Positions 36,401-45,582 of a stretch of DNA of 64,000 nt are shown in pieces (position 1 is the stretch's first letter; each line of letters begins with the position of its first letter). The stretch is from Pochonia chlamydosporia 170 (Eukaryota; Ascomycota; Sordariomycetes; Hypocreales; Clavicipitaceae), in the NCBI RefSeq assembly GCF_001653235.2, contig NC_035794.1:2852001-2916000 (forward strand), read 5' to 3'. The position numbers and the translations under genes are program-made. The notes beneath the pieces are model-generated. The model was given only the letters and a program-made list of their open reading frames with translations, ran no database searches and was not told the origin of the DNA.

Positions 36401-38211
36401 TAACTATTAATTTAAGAGGAATCCTTAGGTCTAAGGGATTTAGAAGGTTTATTAATCTTACTAAATTAATAGTCTTTTCTAATATCCTTAAAGTTATTAC
36501 TTTCTAGGTTTTTAAAGAAATTATTAAAATAGAATGTATCTACTGCTTTCTTTTGTAAGGGAATTTCTCTGCCCTTCTCTCTGCTTCTCTTAGCCCTCTA
36601 AGGGGAATTCCGCAGGGAATTCCAAATTATTAAAAAATAGGTATTCCTTTCTATTAGATTAAATTTAATTACAAGCTAACAGAAGAGATAGGTTATATAA
36701 TAGATTTCCTATCCTTCCTTTATAATAGAACTAGTAAGTAGATTCTAATTATACCCTTTTTAAATAAAATTATTAAGGGATATAATATTTATATAGAAAT
36801 TTAGTATATATACTATATTATTTAATTAAAAGAGCCCTTCTTTAACCTAAAGAAAGACCTTTCTAAAGCCTTTAATTCTAATATTACTATAGCCTATAAA
36901 GATAACCTCTTTTAATAGATTTAGTTTAAAATCCACAATTTAATTAATTTAATTGCATATATAAATATTAGACCTAGAGTCTAAGATAAAGAAATCCCTT
37001 AGTGGGTAAGGCTCCTTTTGGATAGACAGGGCAGCAGAATCTAATTCTGCGATTTCTGCCGTCCTAACTAATAGAGCAATAGGCTCCCTTTATTTAATTT
37101 AGCTAACAAAAGCAATACCTTTAATATCTTAATAATTCTAATAATTAGATTTCCCTTTCTTTGGAAGGGGAATAGGATTAAGAGCCCTCTAACGGGCTCA
37201 TTTAATTCGGGCAGCCAGCGCGGGATTCTGCAGCTTCTGCAGAATTTAGGCCTTAATCGCTAGGTTTAGTGCCTAGCTAACCGGTCTTTTCTGAGGGATT
37301 AGGTGCTAGCAGTTATCATAATAGTGCCTCTTTTTGCAGAGACATTTTAGGGCTTGCTTTTTCAGGCTGTCAAAAGCAGCCAATTTGGCCCTTTGATCCT
37401 AACTGCCTTCCTAACTTTCTTCCCTCTAACTTTCTTCCCTTTAGAAGGTGGCTGTAAATAACCCTTTTTCCTCGGTTATTTTCTGCTAATAATAGCTCTT
37501 AGCAAAATAGTCAGAAATAACCCTTCTGTTAGGAATCTTATCTATCTATCTAGGCTTTTCTAACTGACTTTTTAATAGGATTTTATTATTCTAGTATTCT
37601 AAAAAGGCAGGGCTAATTAGGGCTACAGCTATTAGGAAATCCAAGGTTAGGCGAATTTCCTAGGCATTAGGCAGCCTAATTTAATAGGCTTCCTTAAGAA
37701 CCCTCTGCCAGTTTAATATCTAGGTCTTAATTCTAGTATAGTTAGGAGCCCTAAGGATTAATTTATATTAGGTTAGGACTTCCTTTTCCCTAACTTAGAA
37801 AGAAGCCTAAAGACGGGATTAAAGAAGGATTAGCTGCTTTAGAATGCTAGTTTCTAAAGCTATTACTTCCCAGAATTCCCCTATAGTCTTTAGGATATAT
37901 TATTAGATACTAAAAATTGCCTTCTATTTTGCCTTAAAGGTCTATAGTTAGTAATAATATCTATTAACCTAATATCTAAGGTCCCTATATTTCTTAGCGT
38001 TTAATTTAGAGGGCTCTATAGCTAACTCTTTAATATTGCTAACTTTAGGTTTCCTTAGGCAGGTTAGGACGGTTTTAGTAGGAATCTTTAGGTTAAGGTA
38101 TTCCCAGATTCCTTGGTTTAAAGCCAATTTCTTAATATCTAATATCTAAGGCTTCTAGTTATTAGGTTCTTTAAGGATAACCCTAGAAGTAGAAGGGATA
38201 ATATTTTCCAT
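33430..38211 (-). pseudogene. Degraded Copia gag-pol reading frame
   Basis: On the minus strand the frame starts at ATG 38211 (MENIIPSTSRVILKEPNN, then stops where Trp is expected). Recognisable pieces follow in Copia order. A zinc knuckle at about 37308-37350 reads CLCKKRHYYDNC. The reverse-transcriptase core at about 34363-34405 reads IFFFINNIIILY, where active enzymes have DD and this copy has NN (34381-34389). The RNase H motif TLSTKAELLAF lies at about 33730-33775, and the C-terminal end (NLANRLIKVLLG, AFIRQLGLINIF) at about 33430-33530. The Asp-to-Asn changes are G-to-A transitions at the catalytic pair. I did not place the integrase precisely. Confidence 0.85.
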
Positions 38212-38317
38212 AATAATAATGGGAGCTTTCCTTCAGAGGAAGAAAAGGAAGACTTTAGAGGAGGGTGTAATAGTACTAATTTTACAGTGGAATTTAGCAG
38301 CAAACCAGGCTTATAAC

Positions 38318-38547
38318 TATTACTAGATAGCTACAGATTTAAGAGATTAAGAGCAATAAAAGACTAAATTAAATGATATTTACTTGACTAACTATCTAAC
38401 AGAAAGAAGGAAAGGAAGGAAATTATGACTCTTTTTATAAGGCATTTCTAAGGGATATTTAATGACTTAGTTAAATAGGGATATTTAATCCTATTGAATA
38501 ACTCGGTTGACTTGGTCCGTGATGATCCAGAGCAGCTCTCGTTGACA
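38318..38547 (-). repeat. Right LTR (5' LTR of the element)
   Basis: These 230 bp match the left LTR with about 29 differences, all transitions by eye. The outer end (CTCGTTGACA) keeps C and G bases that are lost in the left copy; the inner end (TATTACTAG) is the mutated one. Confidence 0.92.
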
Positions 38548-38552
38548 AAGGG
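38548..38552. repeat. Target-site duplication, right copy
   Basis: AAGGG follows the right LTR immediately and matches the left copy exactly. Host acyltransferase sequence resumes from here. Confidence 0.85.
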
Positions 38553-39576
38553 TATGAGGGATATGGGCGAGGGTGAGAATGAGGCGGTGAGTTTTTGTGA
38601 ACCACACTGTTAGGGCGTCGCCTGTGCTTATGAACGGTGGGCTTGCGAGGTTCGCTTTCTCTTTTATGCTGGTTACGAGGGGGCTGGCGACGTTGTGTGG
38701 GAGGTAGATTAGTCGCTCTTCCCAGGGGGCCTGTGTGAGGCTTTAAAAGATGGTTTTGATGGCATAGAGGATTATTTGGAAGCTTGTCATGAGATTTTGG
38801 GCGGCGATAATTTCTGATGGCGGGAGACGTGCGAGACCTGCTTTTTCTTGCTTGGTGGCTTCTTGCTCGACTTGGAGGACCATATCGGTTTGGGGATCGA
38901 GAATGGGAGGTACGCGGGATTCTTGGCCGGCCATGACGAGCGACCAGCAGTGGAGGAGGGCTTGTAAGCCTAATGCGTCGGCGAGGAGGTGACACCACGA
39001 TAGGCCGACGAGCGTTGCGTCAGAAAGAGTTGTTACGCGGAGGGAAAGCAGGGGGATGTCCTTGTCTAGGACTTGGGAGATGGCTCGTGGGAAATCGGGG
39101 CGTAGAGCGAACGGAAGGAAGGCCTCGTCGTTGCAGGGATCTGTGTGTGGTGCTGAGAGGGTTTGAGTTGTTGGCATCCGGGAGAGGATGGGATGACTGG
39201 AGATGGAGGTCGTCTGTATGGAGGAGTTGGTGGTGAAGACGACGGGGGGTCGGGTGGTTGTGAAGGCGGGAGGAGCGTGCATTTCATAGTATCCTGATTT
39301 CTGGACAAGTTAGCATGATTTCTGTGAAAAGGTATGGTGAGATGGACGAACTGATGTTCGTACGCGGCAGCTCATCTTGTGTCAGTTGCCGATGCTAAGT
39401 AACCGTGATAACGACTGGTGTAGAACGTCTGGATCGAGCTGGTCGTTGAACAGGAGGGTTGTAATCATGAAGCCTGTCATTGGTTTGGGCAGGTCAAGCA
39501 GATGGAGAGGGTAGACGTGATCATCTTCCTGGATGGTAGGTAAGCGTGGCCTGAAGAACCTGAGGATGGAGGCCAT

Positions 39577-40318
39577 GGTGTTGTCTTGGAGCTGACTATG
39601 ATGTGGTGGGTTAAGGGGAACTAGTTTGTTAAAGAAGAGGACAATAATTACAATGAAGGGGAAATGGTGTGCATTTTATAGTCATTGTTGAGATATGACC
39701 GGTCCTGAGATTTCTGTCGCCGGCCACGGATAGAGACGTGGTGGTGAGATATTTTCCATCATATCTCACTTGCGCTTGTAAGAAATGCGGCAACGTGGAA
39801 AGTCCCGTACGGACGGGGGCTAAGACCAGCCAGGAACTGGTAAGAACTGGAATGTTTTGCCGAATATTAAATAAGATGGTTAAGCTTATGTTATCGTGAA
39901 CACGGTACACCAAGTCGGCAGTCTTAGACCCTGTCGGCCGTTGGGTCCTTTTAAGTGCTTGTACGTTTCACGCGTTGAGTTGCATCAAGCACTATCTAGT
40001 GAATACGCCGGCAAACCATGATCGAGAAGGATACTTGCGAGCCATCATATTGAGAATCTACCACTCCGTAGCGGTATCCACGCTGGACGCGGCCAGTGAA
40101 GTAGACACAGACAAGGATTTCAAATGCACCGAGTTGTCAGAGGCTGCCGTTGTTGCTTGTGCTGGTAGAGACGTTTAAGCAGATATTAGGTAACGGTTGA
40201 GTATTTTAGACAGGATATGTAGAGTACATTGCCGCAGAATGTGGGATGTGTATTATTGGCAGCTGTATATTGCCTCATGTTCCTATAAAAGGCATCCTGG
40301 GTCGGTCCATGAAGGCCT
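39577..40318. other. Intergenic region
   Basis: This lies upstream of the acyltransferase pseudogene and downstream of the hydrophobin gene, both on the minus strand. It would contain the promoter of the former and the 3' UTR of the latter. No coding signal is seen. Confidence 0.55.
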
Positions 40319-40693
40319 TCATTTTACCCAGTCGACAATAGCATCGTTGCAAAGAAGGCCTTGACCAGCCTAGGCAAAGTTAGTTTCGTAACAGTTTTGT
40401 AAATTCTTTAGACGTACCAAACCAAGTGTGCAGCACTGAGGCTTCATTGAACCGGTGCAGCCGTTGCTAGGGGCTAGAGGCAGTCAATTAATCCGAATAT
40501 ACTGAATGCCAATCAACGGATACATTTAGGACTTACGAGAAATGCAGTCCAGAGCTAAAATGCCAGCGATGTTCAGGGAGCAGCATAAGGGACTGCTGTT
40601 AGTGAGGCCACCAGGACAGGTGTGCGGAGCGCCGCGCCTGGTAGATGATGCGGCGATGGCGAGAGAGAAGATGGTGGCTGCAAGGACCTTCAT
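40319..40693 (-). CDS. Class II hydrophobin
   Basis: Three exons, 40693-40537, 40473-40418 and 40369-40319, encode 87 residues. Introns of 63 and 48 bp have GTAAGT/CCTCTAG and GTACGT/GCCTAG ends. The protein begins with a signal peptide (MKVLAATIFSLAIAA) and carries eight cysteines in the hydrophobin order C, CC, C, C, CC, C: TCPGG, PLCCSL, LDCIS, GCTGS, KPQCCTLGL and LLCND. Class II hydrophobins are secreted, self-assemble at air-water interfaces and coat spores or hyphae. Short, even spacing between cysteines and the KPQCCTL block place it in class II. I start at the signal-peptide Met, not at the more upstream in-frame codon at 40762, which would bury the signal sequence. Filamentous Hypocreales usually have several such genes. 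Confidence 0.92.
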
Positions 40694-41717
40694 GATTTCA
40701 GTCTTGGTCTGTAGATGATCTTGAGTGGTAAATTTGTGTGATGCTAAATCAAATGCCAGCAAACAGGGAATTCACAGGGCGCAAGGACGGTTATATAGAT
40801 CAAGGCAACCAAGGCCAATTCAAAGCCAAGACTCATCTTCGGACATTGAAAGCCATCGCTGGGCAACCTCTGAGCAACAGGGTTAAGTGAGGTATGAAAA
40901 TGCAGACTGGCATGTGGGATTGCTCTGGGCAGAGAGATTCATGCTGGTTTTAGACGGTTCTAGATTCTACCCGATGAGTCGAAGTCTCTGAATGACAAGA
41001 GTGTCGGCGACCCTCAATGTCACAGATGATATTAGTTCTGTGCTTGTATGCGTGTGTTAATGGATTTGGAGGGAGTCATGAGCTGGATCGTGTGTCCTTT
41101 GGAATGAGGATGATCGTTCAGGGTTTCTTCCCGGATAAAGATGAGACATGGTTGGTGTATGACGGCGAGAAAAGGGAGTGGCCGGTGAAGAGTCTCGAAA
41201 ATAGCTGCAAGAAGAAAGTGTCTCCAAATTGAAGTCGAATGTGGTTGAATGCGAATACGGCAGCCAACTCAATCAAAACTGGCAGTCGGTTCTTGGCACT
41301 TTCCAATTCAGTGGTGGAAGGTGGAAATTGCCAAGCTCCAGCCAATAGAACTCACGGAATCCGCGGCCCTGGTCCCCAACCAGATCCTTGGCTTGACCAA
41401 CCCTGGCACTATCGATGCTCTCATCCGGAGGTGCGGCTGTCCTCCAGAAACTTTTATCAATCAACTTCAACGTCAACGTTGATTTCCAACATTCTCTTAG
41501 GACGCAGTACCAGAGCTCTTGCCGGTCCGTCTTATACCCCCAAGCCAACCGCCTTAGAGTCATCAACGCTGCAACCAACCGCATCCCCAACTCAACACCA
41601 GCGGCGCATAGCCAAGCAGCCATCAGATCCGAATCAGGGGTCAGCAATTCTCACTGCCTTCTCACGCAACCATCACCAACACTCACTCACTTCACATCCC
41701 ACACCCAACCCAACACA
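40694..41717. other. Divergent intergenic region
   Basis: The promoter regions of the hydrophobin gene (-) and the Sec14-like gene (+) lie here. The frame of the Sec14-like gene stays open upstream to an ATG at 41415, but that extension (about 100 codons) is Ser/Thr/Pro-rich and unlike the family, so I treat it as 5' leader. No other gene is seen. Confidence 0.55.
40791..40797 (-). promoter_or_regulatory. Probable TATA box of the hydrophobin gene
   Basis: TATATAA on the minus strand lies about 100 bp upstream of the hydrophobin start codon, a typical distance for a strongly expressed gene with a short leader. Confidence 0.45.
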
Positions 41718-42865
41718 ATGTCAACCACAGAAGAAAAGCCCACCACCTCAGAACCGCGCAAAACGCCCATCGAAGCCCCCACACCAGAAAGCAAGCCGGA
41801 GCCCCGTCCGGAACTCACCCCAGACCAGCAAACCAAATACACCACACTCCTAGAGAAGGCCAAGTCCTTCACCGACATAAAATGCACCACCACCAACAAG
41901 GACAAAGACAAGCAAGACAAGTCCGGCCCCATCACCGAACACGAGCGAGCTTGGCTCACCCGTGAATGCATCCTCCGCTACCTCCGCGCCACCAACTGGA
42001 CCGTCAAGGAATCCGAGCAGCGCCTCCTCGACACCCTCGCCTGGAGAAGGGAGTACGGCATCGACGACTTCACCCCCGAGTACATCTCGCCGGAGCAGGA
42101 GACAGGCAAGCAAATCATCGTCGGGTTCGACAAGCAGGGCCGGCCGTGCCAGTACCTGAACCCGGGGCGGCAAAACACCGACTCCAGCCCCCGACAGATT
42201 CACCACCTGTTCTACATGGTGGAGCGTGTGACGGACATGATGCCCGCGGGCGTGGAAAAGCTCAACCTGATGATTAACTTTAAGCCCAGCAAGCAGAGGC
42301 AGAATACCAGTGTGCCGGTATCAACGGCGAGAGAGGTGCTGCACATTCTGCAGAGTCACTACCCGGAGCGGTTGGGCAAAGCACTCATCATCAATGGTAT
42401 GTAGAAGACTAAGAAGGACAACTTGTCGCTTGTATTATATGCTGACATTGTCAAGTCCCCTGGATCGTGTGGGGTTTCTTTAAGATCATCAAACCCTTCA
42501 TGCACCCCGTCACCAGGGAAAAACTCAAGTTCAACGAAGACATGACGCAGTTTGTGCCGTCGTCCCAGCTCTGGAGCTCAGACTGGAACGGCGATATGGA
42601 CTTTGACTATGACCACTCCATCTACTGGCCTGCGTTGAACGACATGTGCCGGAGGAGGCGGGACGAGAAGATGGCTCGGTGGAAGGCCGCGGGGAGTCAG
42701 ATTGGCGAGTCGGAGGATTATCTTGCGGGTGGGACGGACGTCAGCGTCACTGGGTTCAAGTATCTTGGGCCGGAGGCTGATGGGCATGGAAGCGAGGTGG
42801 ATGTTGTGCAGGAGAAGTTGGCTGGTACAACCTTGGAGAATGGGGAGCAAGGAGTCGCTGCTTAA
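41718..42865 (+). CDS. Sec14-like CRAL-TRIO lipid-transfer protein
   Basis: Two exons, 41718-42396 and 42456-42865, encode 362 residues. The 59-bp intron has donor GTATGT and acceptor GTCAAG. The protein should bind and exchange phosphatidylinositol and a second lipid, linking lipid metabolism to Golgi or plasma-membrane signalling. A polar N-terminus of about 60 residues precedes the CRAL-TRIO N helices (LTRECILRYLRATNWTVKES, then LAWRREYGIDDF) and the lipid-binding lobe, with KQIIVGFDKQGRPCQYL, INFKPSKQR, HYPERLGKALIIN, then across the splice VPWIVWGFFKIIKPFM. The latter is the gate-helix region. An in-frame upstream ATG at 41415 could extend the protein by about 100 residues. It could be one of the SFH (Sec14 homologue) paralogues rather than Sec14 itself. 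Confidence 0.9.
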
Positions 42866-45582
42866 TTGAGGTGGAAGGCAGAGTTTTGGATTCCTTTGCT
42901 GTTTAGAATAGTGTCGCCGCATGCATTTTTCATAGAGTAGCGTAATAGATCTGTCAGTTGTTGGTTGGCTGACTACTGGTTGACTTGTGAGGCTCAGTTA
43001 TCATTCTCCGTGCCAATAGTTTGTTAGGCAACCTCAGCTTGCGCTCAGAGTTTGTTCGCGGGCACTCCAATCAAAGTTGTTCATCCCGATTACGAGATAC
43101 TTAGTTTAGGCACCTGCCACACCAAAGAGCCCCGACCAGCATGCGAGTGCGTGGCAGTGACGGTGACGGTGGCAGTCCAGGACAACATGTAACATGGCTT
43201 CTTTGCAAAGATGACTGAACACAAAAGCAGCAAGGAGTATTCCGGTACCAAGATCATCGTTCATGTATGCGGCTGTAGTTCAACATGGCTGCGTTCATCA
43301 TCCCCAGACGAACATTGATTTGCAGTGATTTACATGTCCACCATGTGTGAAAGGGGTGCAAGACCAATTGCCTTTGATATGGCCAAGCTGTTCATCGTCA
43401 ACTCGCTCAGATTGTACTCTCCTCGACATTGCATATCACCACCTTGACAACACCTTCATTTTAGATACCCAACAGACCTCAACTGTGTAACCTGAGTCCA
43501 CCTCATGTTCACTCACCCGCTTCACTTTTCCCATAGTCCACATCAAACTCGCACGCATCCATGCACATGTCATGCAGTGTTGTGGCCAACCCTGGGCCGG
43601 ACTATCCAGCCAACAACATCTTCGGCCTCAGCTCGACATTCTTGGTTTCGTTATTCACCTTTTGTAGTTCGCAAAATCGCAAAAAGGCCACTCTGGAGCT
43701 GGCATGACCGAGCATTCAGCCGAACTATTGCTACAAGCAGTTAGCTATAGTTTGTCACGTCCCCTCCAGTTCAATGGTGTAAGGCAGCAACACGGCACGA
43801 TGGCCCGACTCAGAGCTGTTCTCAGATCTCCCAGACACACATGTCTGTGCATGCACAGACAAAGAACTTTTTCGTGGACGCACCAGGGGCATGTACGTTG
43901 ACACGGGCCAAGGGCCCAACAATGCATGCTCCCATGTTGAATCGGTGCTGTCGGAAGATTGGGCTTAGGGCTGTTAGTCAAGTTGATGCCTTTGGATCCT
44001 CTTAGGCTATTCATCTTGCTCTCAAACCAACAAGAAACTTGTGTCACGGCCCCATCAATGCAGGAATATCCGAGTCTCGTGACAATTTAGGTTGCACAGC
44101 ACATATCCCAAATTGAGTGGCATGACTTCGACTGTTGATGCTTCGTCAGAAACTGTAACCTGGCCATCTATTGCATTCGATGTATATGGATAGTTCGCAG
44201 ATCCCTGACCGGCTCGGAAGCACGAACGCGCTTGTCCAAGTCTCGTATGTAATGTTTTCAGAAGTTCGAAACGGATAACGGCTCAAAGTGCCTGTTGAGG
44301 AAGTGGCTGAATGCTGGTTGGCTGTGCGGCAATGGTGCCGAAAAGACGGTCAAGGGTATGAAAGAACTGTTCAAGCGTCGAGGACTGGGTAGCAAACATG
44401 ACAAGCCCAAAACCTGTTGGCCCATTCACGTTTTGTGATGAGATCGTCCTCGCCTTGAACTTGGTACTCGCGTCTCAGACATGGCTCAAGTGAGATACAC
44501 CTGTGTGATACTGTACACCGTCCCAAACTTTTGTCAAGTCCACTGAACGATTATCCTATTTCTGCAGCAGACGCTGGATAAGTGAGCCTCGACGAATTGG
44601 CGCGGGTGTAAGACACTACAGATTCAGCCTCGCTCTGATGACGAGACCCTTTGCGAACTCATTCAACTTGGGTCAGGCTCAAGGCCTGTTGGGTCACATT
44701 TGAAATGGACATGGTGCGGGCGCGAGCTGAGAATCTTTACTGAGGTGGGTGGCCATGGTGCATTAGTGTCTGTCTGGTGCTGTGCGATGTCAACGAGGGA
44801 CAGTCATATGAAAGCTTCCTCAGCCACATCCTAACTGGCATGCAGTTGATTATTCGATTCTCTCGTTTTTGGTGGCCCCGCCTGATGTTCATGTAGGAGT
44901 TTCTTCCGGACACAGGGCCAAGTACTCTATCAGAAAACTTGTTCTATAAAAACCTGGGAACTGTCCGGTGGTCTGTAAGTGCCCGTTTAATTTTCTGTTT
45001 GGCCCAAATTTGCCACCTAGGCGGCCAGTATGACGAGTCGTCCTGCTCAACACCATTCAGTCAGTCAGTTGCTCATGAACCAAAGAACTAAATCGAAGTG
45101 ACTAATACAAACACGGCCCGCAACCAGGCAGCACCCACAGATTCTGACTTCTAGCCTAGCACAAACGCCACACACTAAATATGGTTGACGTATAAAATTC
45201 GCCTTGGGCCATTTCAAAGTCGGTTTGTTGTTGTTTAACCGCGAGTGACGACGGCCCTGTTATCTGCGCAGGAAGCAACCCAGCAGAGAAAGAAACCAGA
45301 AGTCCTGCGATCGAGCCGCGCAGAATACCAGACAGACGGCACAACAATAACTGAACCTTACTTGAATAAGGACGAGTCCCCACCGCGCCGCGTGTGAATT
45401 TGACATCGGCATCCGATATTAAGGCTGGCGGCTGGCGGCCTGCCTTGCCAGCTGCAACCCAGCTGCAACCCCGTTTGACCAAACGCGCGGCTCCCAATAT
45501 AAATACCGGTACGATCCTGAACTGAACCAAAGTGTCTTCCTGCAACATTTCTGTGGCTTGGTTCTCGGATTCCCTTGGCAAG
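42866..45582. other. Long gene-free intergenic region
   Basis: These 2.7 kb lie downstream of the Sec14-like gene and upstream of the BCS1-like gene, both on the plus strand. Short open frames occur but none carries a domain, a splice chain or a plausible signal peptide. Part must be the BCS1-like promoter. I see no repeats beyond short words and no RNA gene. Confidence 0.55.

Larger units (their letters stand above)
33109..38547 (-). mobile_element. RIP-inactivated Ty1/Copia LTR retrotransposon
   Basis: This is a complete 5,439-bp element: two 230-bp LTRs, flanking AAGGG duplications, a polypurine tract and degraded gag-pol. It is oriented on the minus strand: the gag start (ATG at 38211) is near the right LTR and the RNase H end near the left. 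The sequence is extremely AT-rich and TpA-rich compared with the roughly balanced host DNA, and reading frames are full of TAG/TAA where Trp or Gln codons are expected. That is the RIP pattern (C-to-T, preferentially at CpA). Copia-type order is shown by reverse transcriptase upstream of a C-terminal RNase H ending in the ADxLTK-like NLANRLIKVLLG. It cannot transpose by itself. Confidence 0.95.
32548..39576 (-). pseudogene. HXXXD acyltransferase pseudogene split by a Copia element
   Basis: The coding strand runs from ATG 39576 to a stop at 32548, but 5.4 kb of retrotransposon (33109-38547) separates the two halves. The N-terminal half includes VYPLHLLDLPKPMTGF and the active-site HXXXD motif as CHLLADALG (about 38968-38993). 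The C-terminal half includes FPSLLPTTKLQGVHLQN and VDFKPAVVKQGE, the place where relatives have a DFGWG-like motif. The family transfers acyl groups from acyl-CoA to alcohols or amines, often in secondary metabolism. Further damage: an in-frame TGA about 39382, where relatives have Trp (after LSIGN); an in-frame TAA at 38743-38745; and a +1 shift in the T5 run at 38592-38596. A probable intron (donor GTACGA, TGCTAAC branch, acceptor GTCCAG) lies at about 39301-39363. The product is certainly not made intact. Confidence 0.88.

Noticed and set aside
38471..38998. 175-codon minus-strand frame at the right edge of the transposon
   Set aside because: It spans LTR and host DNA in a frame other than the acyltransferase frame; Pro/Arg/Ser-rich shadow.
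32548..40693. Possible secondary-metabolite cluster around the acyltransferase and hydrophobin
   Set aside because: No polyketide synthase, peptide synthetase, P450 or cluster regulator is present, and the neighbours are housekeeping genes.
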